NCBI GenBank assembly: GCA_002297645.1
Contig: DBMH01000259.1
Span: forward strand, 1 to 14,447
DNA from: Rhodanobacteraceae bacterium UBA703
GTDB lineage: Bacteria > Pseudomonadota > Gammaproteobacteria > Xanthomonadales > Rhodanobacteraceae
Length of the DNA stretch: 14,447 nt
Direction: 5' to 3'
The notes beneath the pieces are model-generated. The model did no database searches and was not told the DNA's origin. It saw only the letters and a list, made by a program, of their open reading frames with translations. Every line of letters starts with the position of its first letter. Position 1 is the stretch's first letter. Made by a program: the position numbers and the translations under genes. Positions 1 to 7,078 of the stretch are shown here, in pieces.

Positions 1-1491
1 GACATCCGCCGTCGCCGCCTGCACGGCGACGAGCCGCTGCGGCTCGACCTGCTCGGCGCGGAGGTCGCGCTGAAGCACGGCGATGCCGCCCACGCGCGCG
101 CGTTGCTCGTGTTCGACGACAGCATGACGCCGGGCCTGCGCCTGCGCGCGCTGGAGTTGCGCGCACGGGCGGATGCGGCCGTCGGGGACGCTTTCGCGTC
201 GGCGCAGACGCGCGCCCAGCTCGATCGCCTGCTCGAAGGTGCCGACCGCGAACAGAATCGCGGGCAGTTGCTCGACACGCTCGGCAAGCTGGATGCGGCG
301 GCCCTGAAGTCGCGCTACGACAGCCTGCAGCCGAACGATCCGCTGCGTCCGTGGATCGAGCAGGCGCTGCGCAAGCAGGGTCAGGCGCTCGCCCGCGAAA
401 TGCCGCGGCCGAGCCAGCCGGTCGGCACGATGCGACAAGGCACCGGTGGCGCGCTCGAGGCCGAAGGCTACGAACGGGCACGGCGCGTGGCCCTGCTGCT
501 GCCGCTGAACGCACAGCTCGCCGGCGTGTCGAACTCGATCCGCGACGGGTTCCTCTCCGCGTACTTCGCCGACACGCTCGATCGCCGGCCGGAAGTGCGC
601 ATCTACGATGCCGGAAGGACACCGGCCGAGGCGGTCGCCGCCTACGAGAAGGCGGTCGCCGAAGGCGCCGACCGCGTGGTCGGGCCGCTGCAGCGCGAAT
701 CGGTCGGCGAGCTGTTCCATCGTCCCCTCTCCGTGCGCGTCCTCGCGCTGAACCATCCCGACACCGGCGAAGTGCCGCCCCCCGGCAGCGCCGAATACGG
801 ACTGCTGCCGGAAGCCGAAGGCGCCCAGGTCGCGGAGCGCCTGCGCGAGCGCGGTATCGCGCGCGCATCCGTCATCCTCGCCGAGGCCGATTGGGCCGAA
901 CGCGCGGCGCGTGCCTTCCGCGCCCAGTTCGAGGCCGGCGGCGGAACGATCGTCGGCGAATCGCGCCTGCGCGAGAAGGACGTGAACTATGCCACCTCGA
1001 TCACGCAGGCGACCGCCAGCCTCGGCGCCGACGGCGCCGTCTTCATCAGCATGCGCCCGCAGCAGGCGCGCCTGCTGGCACCGCAGCTGAAGATCGCGAA
1101 CGTCGCCGCTCCCGTGTTCGCGACCTCGCACATCTATTCCGGCGACGACAACGCGACGCTCGACCGCGACCTCGACGGCATCGAGTTCTGCGACGCGCCC
1201 TGGCTGTTCGGCCCGATGACCGGCAAGCCCGAACGCGCGCGCATCTCCGGCCAGATCGCGAGCGCGAACGGCGTCGGCGCGCGGCTGTTCGCGTTCGGCA
1301 TGGACGCCTACGCGCTGCTGCCCTACATCGATTGGCTGATCTCGCATCCGGAGTCGTATCTCAGCGGCGCCACCGGCGAACTCACGGCCGACAACTTCGG
1401 CCGCGTGCATCGCCTCGTGAGCTGGGCGCGTTTCGTCGGCGGCATGGCCCAGCCGGCCGAGGGCGCCCTCAGCGCCACGCCAATGCAATGA
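1..1491 (+). CDS. lpoA: LpoA-like penicillin-binding protein activator, 5'-truncated
   Basis: The reading frame is open from the first base and stops with TGA at 1489-1491, so the gene begins upstream of the window; the TTG at 103 is only an internal codon. About 496 residues are visible. The first ~140 are helical and alanine/leucine/arginine-rich, as expected for the end of the TPR-like N-terminal domain of LpoA. From about 480 onward (RRVALLLPLNAQLAG) the protein has the type I periplasmic-binding fold: GFLSAY, the GADRVVGPLQRESV segment, GAVFISMRP and FGMDAYALL. LpoA is an outer-membrane lipoprotein whose periplasmic part stimulates a class A penicillin-binding protein; the lipobox would lie outside the window. 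The stop overlaps the yraN start (ATGA), and the lpoA-yraN pairing matches E. coli yraM-yraN, which supports the call. The family is clear; the PBP partner is inferred. Confidence 0.88.
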   Translation, partial: DIRRRRLHGDEPLRLDLLGAEVALKHGDAAHARALLVFDDSMTPGLRLRALELRARADAAVGDAFASAQTRAQLDRLLEGADREQNRGQLLDTLGKLDAAALKSRYDSLQPNDPLRPWIEQALRKQGQALAREMPRPSQPVGTMRQGTGGALEAEGYERARRVALLLPLNAQLAGVSNSIRDGFLSAYFADTLDRRPEVRIYDAGRTPAEAVAAYEKAVAEGADRVVGPLQRESVGELFHRPLSVRVLALNHPDTGEVPPPGSAEYGLLPEAEGAQVAERLRERGIARASVILAEADWAERAARAFRAQFEAGGGTIVGESRLREKDVNYATSITQATASLGADGAVFISMRPQQARLLAPQLKIANVAAPVFATSHIYSGDDNATLDRDLDGIEFCDAPWLFGPMTGKPERARISGQIASANGVGARLFAFGMDAYALLPYIDWLISHPESYLSGATGELTADNFGRVHRLVSWARFVGGMAQPAEGALSATPMQ

Positions 1492-1883
1492 TCCTGAAGC
1501 TCCGCGCCGGAAGTGCTACGCAGGCCGCCGGCGCGCGCGGCGAGGACCTCGCGCTGGCGTACCTGCAGCGTGCCGGACTGACGCTGGCCGAGCGCAACTT
1601 CTGCTGCCGCCATGGCGAAATCGACCTCGTCATGCGCGACGGCGACGTCGTCGTATTCGTCGAAGTGCGCTACCGTCGCGGCGCCCGCGCGCGCGGAGGC
1701 TACGGCGACGGCATCGACTCCGTCGGTGCCGCGAAGCGCGCGAAACTCGTGCACGCGGCCGGGATCTGGCTCGCACGGAATCCGCGCTTCGCGCAGCAGG
1801 CTTGCCGCTTCGACGTGGTCGCACTCGCCGGCGAAGAGGCCGAACCGGCCATCGACTGGCGACGCAATGCCTTCGAGACGTGA
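1488..1883 (+). CDS. yraN: UPF0102 family protein YraN
   Basis: This 131-residue protein starts at the ATG sharing bases with the lpoA stop (ATGA overlap), so translational coupling is likely and no separate Shine-Dalgarno site is visible. The wording is typical of the family: an N-terminal helix GARGEDLALAYLQRAGL, then RNFCCRHGEIDLVMRDGD and VVFVEVRYRR. UPF0102 proteins have a PD-(D/E)XK nuclease-like fold; here the acidic residues would be E44/D46 and E59, with R61 in the usual lysine/arginine position. The biochemical role of YraN is not established, although a nucleic-acid role is often suggested from the fold. Length is normal (about 120-130). It sits between lpoA and the BON lipoprotein as in E. 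coli, but without diaA downstream. Confidence 0.93.
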   Translation: MILKLRAGSATQAAGARGEDLALAYLQRAGLTLAERNFCCRHGEIDLVMRDGDVVVFVEVRYRRGARARGGYGDGIDSVGAAKRAKLVHAAGIWLARNPRFAQQACRFDVVALAGEEAEPAIDWRRNAFET

Positions 1884-1910
1884 CGGGGAAAGCACGCGAA
1901 GGACCTTCCG

Positions 1911-1919
1911 CCCCCCCCC
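1911..1919. repeat. C9 homopolymer tract in the yraN-lipoprotein gap
   Basis: Nine consecutive C residues lie in the 131-base gap between yraN and the BON lipoprotein gene. The tract falls about 8 bases upstream of a possible -10 element (TAACAT, 1927-1932), which would place it inside the promoter spacer. Slippage there could change spacer length. The run is visible; the promoter assignment and any phase-variable effect are inference. An assembly or sequencing error in the run length is also possible. Confidence 0.6.
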
Positions 1920-1924
1920 GCGCA

Positions 1925-1932
1925 GGTAACAT
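1925..1932 (+). promoter_or_regulatory. Possible -10 element of the BON lipoprotein gene (GGTAACAT)
   Basis: GGTAACAT ends 82 bases before the lipoprotein start at 2015. The same octamer is found upstream of glyA on the other strand (13612-13619), and a close variant lies before ribH, each just upstream of a gene. No good -35 hexamer is visible at the expected distance (CTTCCG-like at 1905-1910). The motif is seen; its promoter role is inferred. Confidence 0.3.
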
Positions 1933-2014
1933 CGCAGGGAAACCCGCCGCAGCGGCGCCCGCCCAAGATCCCTCGGCCGCGCCCGCTCGTTCGACCAATC
2001 CACCCGAGGCTCCC

Positions 2015-2617
2015 ATGCACGCACGACTGTTCGCCTGGCTGCTCCTGCTTTCGACCTTGCCGCTGATCGGCGGCTGTTTCCTCGCTGTCGCGGGCGGTGT
2101 CGCCGCCGGTGCGAGCGCAGCGCACGACCGTCGTGGCGTCGGTACCTGGGCCGACGACAAGCGCATCTACCTCGGCGCCTACGATTCATTGAACAAGGAC
2201 AAGGAACTCGCGCTGAAGAACAACGTCGGCATCGTCGTCTACAACGGCACGATGCTGCTCGTCGGCGAAGTGCGCACCGCGGAACTGAAGATGCGCGCCG
2301 AACGGCTCGTCAGCGGCTTCGATGGCACGCGCCGCATCGTCAACGAGATTGAGGTGCGCGAACCGGAAGGCTTCTGGTCGCGCCGCCGCGACAACACGAT
2401 CACGGCGCATGCGAAGACCGCCCTGCTCGACCTGACCAGCCTGCCCGGCTTCGACCCGACCCGCATCAACATCACCACCGCGCATCGCGTCGTCTACCTC
2501 ATGGGCAAGGTCAACGGCGAGGAAGCGGATGCCGCCGTCGGCGTCGTGCGCGACGTCGCCGGCGTCGAGCGCGTCGTCAAGGTGTTCGAGTACGTGGAGC
2601 GGGGCGCGAAGGAGTAG
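2015..2617 (+). CDS. dolP: Two-BON-domain outer-membrane lipoprotein, DolP/YraP type
   Basis: The ATG at 2015 gives a 200-residue protein with a clean lipoprotein signal: short basic start, hydrophobic LFAWLLLLSTLPL, then lipobox IGGC with C21 as the lipidated residue. F22 follows the cysteine rather than aspartate, so sorting to the outer membrane is expected. Two BON domains follow, about 47-115 (IYLGAYDSL ... VGIVVYNGTMLLVGEVRT) and about 127-195 (HAKTALL ... HRVVYLMGKVNGEEADAAVGVV, ending VAGVERVVKVFEYV). E. coli DolP binds anionic phospholipid and supports outer-membrane integrity at division sites. The family and location after lpoA-yraN support the name; the physiological role here is inferred. 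E. coli has diaA between yraN and dolP, but here there is only a 131-base gap with a C9 tract. In-frame sequence upstream of 2015 is low-complexity Ala/Pro/Arg and is not used. Confidence 0.87.
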   Translation: MHARLFAWLLLLSTLPLIGGCFLAVAGGVAAGASAAHDRRGVGTWADDKRIYLGAYDSLNKDKELALKNNVGIVVYNGTMLLVGEVRTAELKMRAERLVSGFDGTRRIVNEIEVREPEGFWSRRRDNTITAHAKTALLDLTSLPGFDPTRINITTAHRVVYLMGKVNGEEADAAVGVVRDVAGVERVVKVFEYVERGAKE

Positions 2618-2664
2618 GATCGGATCCCGTCCGACCCGGCCGTCGAGCCGCCATCGTCGTTTCC

Positions 2665-4035
2665 ATGCCGCTGCCGCCTGCCGCCGTCGCCGAACTGCAG
2701 CACCTCTTCCCCGCCGGGGCCCTGACCGTCGACGCTGGCGAGCGCCTCGTCTACGGCTACGACAACTCGCGCCGGCAGAGACTGCCGGATGCCGTCGTGT
2801 TCCCGACCTCGCACGAGCAGATCGTCTCGCTGGTCCGACTGTGCCGCTCGCATCGCGTCCCACTCGTCGCGCGCGGCCGCGGCACCAACACGACGGGTGC
2901 CAGCGTCCCCGTCGAAGGCGGAATCGTCGCCAGTTTCGAGCGCATGAACCGCATCCTGCGCATCGACGTGGACGATCGCGTCGCCGTGGTCGAGCCCGGC
3001 GTCCTCAACGGCGACCTGCAGACCGCCCTCGCGCCGCATCGCCTGTTCTGGCCGCCGGACCCGACTTCCGCGCCGTTCTGCACGGTCGGCGGCAACGTCG
3101 CCTGCAATGCCGGCGGCCCGCGCGCGGTGAAATACGGCGCGACGCGGGACAACGTGCTCGCGCTGCGCGCCGTCGCCGGCAACGGCGAGACCTTCCGCTG
3201 CGGCACGCCGACGACGAAGGGAGCGACCGGCTACGACCTCGCGCGCCTGCTGGTCGGCTCGGAGGGCACGCTCGCCGTCGTCACCGAGGCGACGCTGAAG
3301 CTCGCTCCGCTGCCGTCGGCCAAGCGCACGCTGCGCGCGACCTATGACGACGTCGCTGCCGCCGCGAACGCCGTCGCGCGCATCATGGCGCAGCCCGTCA
3401 CTCCGTGCGCGCTCGAATTCCTCGACGACGAATGCCTGCGTCTCGCACGCGCCTACGGCGGCGACGCGATACCCGCGGCCGGAGCGATGCTCGTCGTCGA
3501 AGTCGACGGCGAACCCGACACGCTCGACGCCGCAGTCGACGCCGTCGCGCACTCCGCGCGAGGCGACGGCCTGCTCGATCTCGCCATCGCCGCGACCGAC
3601 GCGGAAGTCACGGCACTATGGGCCGCGCGCAAGGCCCTGTCGCCGGCGCTGCGCACGCTGTCGCCGAACAAGATCAACGAAGACGTGGTCGTCCCCGTCA
3701 GCCGCGTGCCGGAACTGGTCGCCGCGACGCGAGCCGCCGCCGCGAAACACGCCCTGCCGATCGTCTGTTTCGGCCATGCCGGCAATGGCAACCTGCACGT
3801 GAACCTGTTGCCGCGCGACGACGCGGAAATGCAACGCGCCTACTCCGCGCTCGACGAGATCTTCGGTGCCGTGATCCGCCTCGACGGCACGCTGTCCGGC
3901 GAGCACGGCATCGGCCTCGCCAAGCGCGAGTTCATGCCGCGCGCGCTCGATCCGCAGGCGCTGTCGCTGATGCAGGCGATCAAGCGCCAGTTCGACCCGG
4001 ACGGCATCCTCAATCCGGGCAAGCTGCTGCCCTGA
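2665..4035 (+). CDS. FAD-linked 2-hydroxyacid oxidase/dehydrogenase (GlcD/D-LDH family)
   Basis: This 456-residue protein is a complete member of the FAD-binding oxidase family that includes GlcD, D-lactate dehydrogenases and D-2-hydroxyglutarate dehydrogenase. The PCMH-type FAD domain covers about 1-220: RGRGTNTTGASVPVEGG (70-86), PPDPTSAPFCTVGGNVACNA (130-149), GGPRAVKYGATRDN and GYDLARLLVGSEGTLAVVTE. The C-terminal domain carries FGHAGNGNLHVN (369-380) and GEHGIGLAKREFM (412-424), the metal/substrate-binding histidine and Glu-His motifs, and ends in FDPDGILNPGKLLP. No signal peptide or membrane segment is seen, and no glcE or glcF partner is adjacent, so a stand-alone enzyme passing electrons to quinone or a cytochrome is likely. 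The substrate cannot be decided. No in-frame start lies between the upstream stop and 2665, and no strong ribosome-binding site is visible. It follows the lipoprotein gene by 47 bases. Confidence 0.9.
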   Translation: MPLPPAAVAELQHLFPAGALTVDAGERLVYGYDNSRRQRLPDAVVFPTSHEQIVSLVRLCRSHRVPLVARGRGTNTTGASVPVEGGIVASFERMNRILRIDVDDRVAVVEPGVLNGDLQTALAPHRLFWPPDPTSAPFCTVGGNVACNAGGPRAVKYGATRDNVLALRAVAGNGETFRCGTPTTKGATGYDLARLLVGSEGTLAVVTEATLKLAPLPSAKRTLRATYDDVAAAANAVARIMAQPVTPCALEFLDDECLRLARAYGGDAIPAAGAMLVVEVDGEPDTLDAAVDAVAHSARGDGLLDLAIAATDAEVTALWAARKALSPALRTLSPNKINEDVVVPVSRVPELVAATRAAAAKHALPIVCFGHAGNGNLHVNLLPRDDAEMQRAYSALDEIFGAVIRLDGTLSGEHGIGLAKREFMPRALDPQALSLMQAIKRQFDPDGILNPGKLLP

Positions 4036-4037
4036 TG

Positions 4038-4085
4038 CAGCGGTCACGCATCGAGCCGGGATGGCTGCGATACAGTATGCCGCTG
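4038..4085. other. Nested inverted repeat in the FAD oxidase-secreted protein gap
   Basis: Outer arms CAGCGG (4038-4043) and CCGCTG (4080-4085) are perfectly complementary. They enclose a second hairpin, ATCGAGCC (4050-4057) pairing with GGCTGCGAT (4063-4071) through one bulged G (4067), with a five-base loop GGGAT. The structure starts two bases after the FAD oxidase stop. There is no T-tract, so it is not a classical intrinsic terminator. It could be an mRNA 3'-end structure or a leader element for the next gene. The pairing is seen; the function is inferred. Confidence 0.45.
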
Positions 4086-4139
4086 TGAGAGGACCGTCAT
4101 CCGCAGACCGTGAGCACCATCGACGAGGAAATATCCGCC

Positions 4140-5582
4140 ATGAAGAAAAGGAAGCACGCCGTTCTTCTCGCGCTCGGCGCCCTGCTATTCACGGGCCACG
4201 CCGCTGCCGTCAGCCTCAACCCGAGAGGCCTCGGCCAAGTGCTGATCTATCCGTACTACACGGTCAACAAGGGACAAGACACGCTGCTCTCGGTGACCAA
4301 CACGGGCGACCTCGGCAAGGTGGTGAAAATTTCCTTCAACGAAGGTTACAACGGCCGGACGGTGATGGACTTCCACGTATTTCTCTCGCCTTACGATGCC
4401 TGGACCGCCACGGTCACGGCGGCCGGCGAAGGAGCCCGGATCGTCTCCAATGATCGCAGCTGCGTGCTGCCCATGTCGGCGGGCATGGATATACACACCA
4501 CAGGCTTCCACTTCAGATCTTCTTCGTACGACGGTCAGTACATTCCAGGCTGGGTGGACGGAGGCCCGACCGGCCTCGCCCGCACGCGCGAAGGCTCCAT
4601 CCGCATGATCACCGTGGGAGACGTCGTGCCGGGTAGCCGGACCGACGATCTCATTGCGCACCAGCAGACAGGCAACCCTGGCGAGGGAACACCCGCCGGG
4701 TGTGCGGAATTGTCGTTGATGCACGGCGACCTGGTCGTACCGACGAACACGCTGGCCGGCTCTGCCGGCATCGTCAACGTGGGCGAAGGAACCTACTACC
4801 CCTACAACGCCGAGGCGCTCGCCGACTTCACCGGCGTGGTGCTTTTCAGCTCCGTCTCGGCGGAATTCGACCAGCTCGCCCTGGTCAATTCCTATCCTCT
4901 CCTCGATCGAACCGAAGCCAGCGTGTTCGTCGACGGCAAGCCGATCACGCTGTCGTACGAGCGGGGTATCGATGCGGTCAGCGCCGTCCTGATGGCGGAC
5001 AACCTCTACAACGAATACATCGTTTCGGAGAACATCGGCGCGCGAACGGACTGGGTAGTGACCTTCCCGACCAAGCATTTCCACGTCGATCCGTTCTACA
5101 CCCCGATCGCCACTCCACCTTTCGTCGAGCCGTTCGACAAGGGCGAATCGAAGGTGGAGATCACCACCGCGATCTACGACCGCGAGGAAGGACACGCCTT
5201 CATCGACGACATCGGGGTACCGGTCGGCCGGAAACCGGACATACTGCCGTACGAGGTGAATGTGATCGATTGGCGCACGAGCACCGAAGCGAATGAATTG
5301 TCCGGCGTGTTCGGCTCGAAATTGCGCTCGAACCTGAAGCCCTGGGGCAACGATGGCTGGGCCAGACTGAATCTCGCCGCCGGCGACGGCGGCCATGCGC
5401 TGCCTCCCGACAAGTCGGGCAAGGTACTGTACGGCCTGCCCGCCATCGGTTTCATGGCGTACAACCTCATCAATGCGAACGCACAGCCCGGGAAGCTGGC
5501 CAACTACGGCGGTGTATTTCCGCATCGTACGACGAGCGCCTGCGGCACCCCGACGGGTACGCCGGAGCTGCCTTGCCATTGA
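4140..5582 (+). CDS. Secreted protein of unknown function, 480 residues
   Basis: I chose ATG 4140 because GAGGAA (4125-4130) sits nine bases upstream and because it gives a clean Sec signal peptide (MKKRKH, hydrophobic AVLLALGALLF, AAA cleavage site near 23); the in-frame GTG at 4110 would bury the signal. The mature part is about 457 residues, with no transmembrane helix or C-terminal anchor, so a periplasmic or exported soluble protein is expected. It is rich in glycine, aspartate, asparagine and tyrosine, with landmarks NPRGLGQVLIYPYYTVN (27-43), LSPYDAWTATVTAAGEG (82-98), WVVTFPTKHFHVDPFY (305-320) and, near the end, IGFMAYNLINANAQPGKLAN (436-455). Four cysteines (108, 188, 468, 479) could form two disulfides. 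I recognise these phrases only as an uncharacterised proteobacterial family. Codon choice looks less GC-biased than in neighbouring genes. It stands apart from both neighbouring clusters: a 104-base gap before it and convergent pgpA after it. Confidence 0.85.
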   Translation: MKKRKHAVLLALGALLFTGHAAAVSLNPRGLGQVLIYPYYTVNKGQDTLLSVTNTGDLGKVVKISFNEGYNGRTVMDFHVFLSPYDAWTATVTAAGEGARIVSNDRSCVLPMSAGMDIHTTGFHFRSSSYDGQYIPGWVDGGPTGLARTREGSIRMITVGDVVPGSRTDDLIAHQQTGNPGEGTPAGCAELSLMHGDLVVPTNTLAGSAGIVNVGEGTYYPYNAEALADFTGVVLFSSVSAEFDQLALVNSYPLLDRTEASVFVDGKPITLSYERGIDAVSAVLMADNLYNEYIVSENIGARTDWVVTFPTKHFHVDPFYTPIATPPFVEPFDKGESKVEITTAIYDREEGHAFIDDIGVPVGRKPDILPYEVNVIDWRTSTEANELSGVFGSKLRSNLKPWGNDGWARLNLAAGDGGHALPPDKSGKVLYGLPAIGFMAYNLINANAQPGKLANYGGVFPHRTTSACGTPTGTPELPCH

Positions 5583-5589
5583 TGGCAGT

Positions 5590-5605
5590 GCGAGGGAGAC
5601 CTCGC
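5590..5605. terminator. Hairpin between convergent genes, possible bidirectional terminator
   Basis: GCGAGG (5590-5595) and CCTCGC (5600-5605) form a perfect 6-bp stem closed by a GAGA tetraloop, a stable GNRA-type loop on the + strand. It lies in the 27-base gap between the stop of the secreted protein (5582) and the stop of pgpA (5610), where a shared terminator would be expected. Neither strand has a following T-run, so termination may be weak or Rho-dependent. The hairpin is seen; the terminator role is inferred. Confidence 0.4.
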
Positions 5606-5609
5606 CCGG

Positions 5610-6107
5610 CTACCAGGCACTCCACCGCAAAGCCAGGGTCAGCCCGATGGCGGCGTAGACACCCGCCACGACGTCGTCGAGCATCACGCCGGTCCCGCCC
5701 TTCACGCGGCGGTCGGCCCACGATACCGGCCACGGTTTCCACACGTCGAACATGCGAAACAGCACGAAGCCCGCGAAGATCCACCACGGACTTCCGCCGA
5801 GCACGAGCAGCGGTGCCAGCGCGATCCATTGGCCGACGAACTCGTCCCAGACGATGACACCGGGATCCTCGATGCGCAGGATCGCGATGACGCGATTCGA
5901 CGCCCAGATGCCGAGCGCGAATGCGAACCCTACGACGAGCGCGTAGAGCGCTATCGGCAATTCCCGCAATGCCAGCCACGGCACCAGAGCGGCAAGGGAA
6001 CCGGCGGTGCCCGGGGCGACGGAACTCAGGCCCGATCCGAAGCCGCTGGCGATCCAGCCCGCCGGATCGCGCAGGATCGCCCGCTTCCGACCCGCGTCGA
6101 GCTTCAT
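5610..6107 (-). CDS. pgpA: Phosphatidylglycerophosphatase A
   Basis: This 165-residue integral membrane protein starts at the ATG overlapping the thiL stop (ATGA, 6104-6107) and ends in TAG at 5610-5612. PgpA removes the phosphate from phosphatidylglycerophosphate to give phosphatidylglycerol in the inner membrane. Family motifs are present: ASGFGSGLSSVAPGTAGSL (20-38), VIVWDEFVGQWIAL (84-97), FRMFDVWKPWPVSWAD (117-132) and KGGTGVMLDDVVAGVYA (136-152) with conserved acidic pairs. Hydrophobic segments near 39-70, 94-120 and 145-160 fit a multi-pass protein. Length is close to E. coli PgpA (172). It is the last gene of the block and follows thiL, as in E. coli. It is clearly functional by sequence. 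Confidence 0.96.
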   Translation of the reverse strand: MKLDAGRKRAILRDPAGWIASGFGSGLSSVAPGTAGSLAALVPWLALRELPIALYALVVGFAFALGIWASNRVIAILRIEDPGVIVWDEFVGQWIALAPLLVLGGSPWWIFAGFVLFRMFDVWKPWPVSWADRRVKGGTGVMLDDVVAGVYAAIGLTLALRWSAW

Positions 6108-7078
6108 GCGAAATGGTTCCAGCCGCGGCGCGCGAGTGCGATCTCGCCGCCGCCGGCATCCAGCAGGCGCACGCCGTTGCCGGGAACGACGGTGCCGATG
6201 CGCGTCGCGCCGCAACCGATGCGGGCGAGATCGCGTTCGATGGCGGTCGCACGGTCCAGCGGCGCGGTGAACGCCAGTTCGTAGTCGTCGCCCCCTGCTG
6301 CCTGCAGCACGAGGCGCTCGTTCTCGTCGAATGCGGCCAACAGCGCCGACGAGGTCGGCAGGCAGTCGGCGACGAGCTCGATGCCGACGCCGCTGCGCGC
6401 GGCGATGTGACCGAGGTCGGCGAGGAGGCCGTCGGACACGTCGAGACAGGCCGTCGCGCTGTCGCGCAGCACGGCGCCGGCGGCGAGGCGCGGTGTGGGC
6501 CGCTCCAGTCGCATCACCAGGGCGTCGCGCACCTCGACGGGAATCTCCAGCAGGTGCGGCTGGCGCCGTTCGAGACAGGCCAGCCCCCCCGCGGCGTCGC
6601 CAATCGTGCCCGTGACGAATACCTGGTCGCCGACGCGCGCGCCGTCGCGGCGCAAAGCCCGATCGGGCGGCACGAAACCGTGCACGACGACGGTGACGCT
6701 AAGACGCCCGCTGGTGGTGTCGCCGCCGACGAGAGCGACGCGATGATGCGCGGCGAGCTCGGCGAAACCGTCGGCGAAATCGACGACGAAGGCGCGATCC
6801 GCGTTCGGCAGCGTCAGGGCGAGCAGCGCCCACGCCGGTGTCGCGCCCATGGCGGCAAGATCCGAGAGGTTGACCGCGAGCGCCTTCCAGCCGAGGTCGC
6901 GCGCGCTGGTCGAGGCCGGGAAATGCACGCCCTCGACCAGGGTGTCGGTGCTGACGACGAGGTCGTGGCCCGGCGGCGGCGCCAGGATGGCGGCATCGTC
7001 GCCGATGCCGAGACGCACGTCGTTGCGTTCCACCGCGCAACGCGCGCGGATCAGGTCGATCAGATCGAATTCGGCCAT
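6104..7078 (-). CDS. thiL: Thiamine-monophosphate kinase
   Basis: ThiL phosphorylates thiamine monophosphate with ATP to give thiamine diphosphate, the active cofactor. The 324-residue frame from ATG 7078 begins MAEFDLIDLI, as expected for the family. It carries the Mg/ATP-binding motifs LGIGDDAAIL (23-32), STDTLVEGVHF (43-53), KALAVNLSDLAAMGATPAW (65-83), ALVGGDTTSG (115-124), CLDVSDGLLADLGHIA (211-226) and a later GGDDYELAF. Length matches E. coli ThiL (325). Its start lies inside the 3' end of the DUF2007/zinc-ribbon gene (19-base overlap) and its stop overlaps the pgpA start by four bases, so it is probably translated in series with both. No TPP riboswitch can fit upstream. In E. coli thiL directly follows nusB; here one extra gene intervenes. 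Confidence 0.97.
   Translation of the reverse strand: MAEFDLIDLIRARCAVERNDVRLGIGDDAAILAPPPGHDLVVSTDTLVEGVHFPASTSARDLGWKALAVNLSDLAAMGATPAWALLALTLPNADRAFVVDFADGFAELAAHHRVALVGGDTTSGRLSVTVVVHGFVPPDRALRRDGARVGDQVFVTGTIGDAAGGLACLERRQPHLLEIPVEVRDALVMRLERPTPRLAAGAVLRDSATACLDVSDGLLADLGHIAARSGVGIELVADCLPTSSALLAAFDENERLVLQAAGGDDYELAFTAPLDRATAIERDLARIGCGATRIGTVVPGNGVRLLDAGGGEIALARRGWNHFA

Noticed and set aside
103..1491. TTG at 103 as the start of the first gene
   Set aside because: The frame is open back to base 1 with matching composition, so this is an internal codon of a truncated lpoA.
4110..4139. GTG 4110 as start of the secreted protein
   Set aside because: It would add ten residues in front of a good signal peptide, whereas ATG 4140 has GAGGAA nine bases upstream.
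4185..5579. 464-codon minus-strand open frame opposite the secreted protein
   Set aside because: The + strand frame has a ribosome-binding site, signal peptide and structured composition; the antisense product is Arg/Val/Asp-rich with no features.
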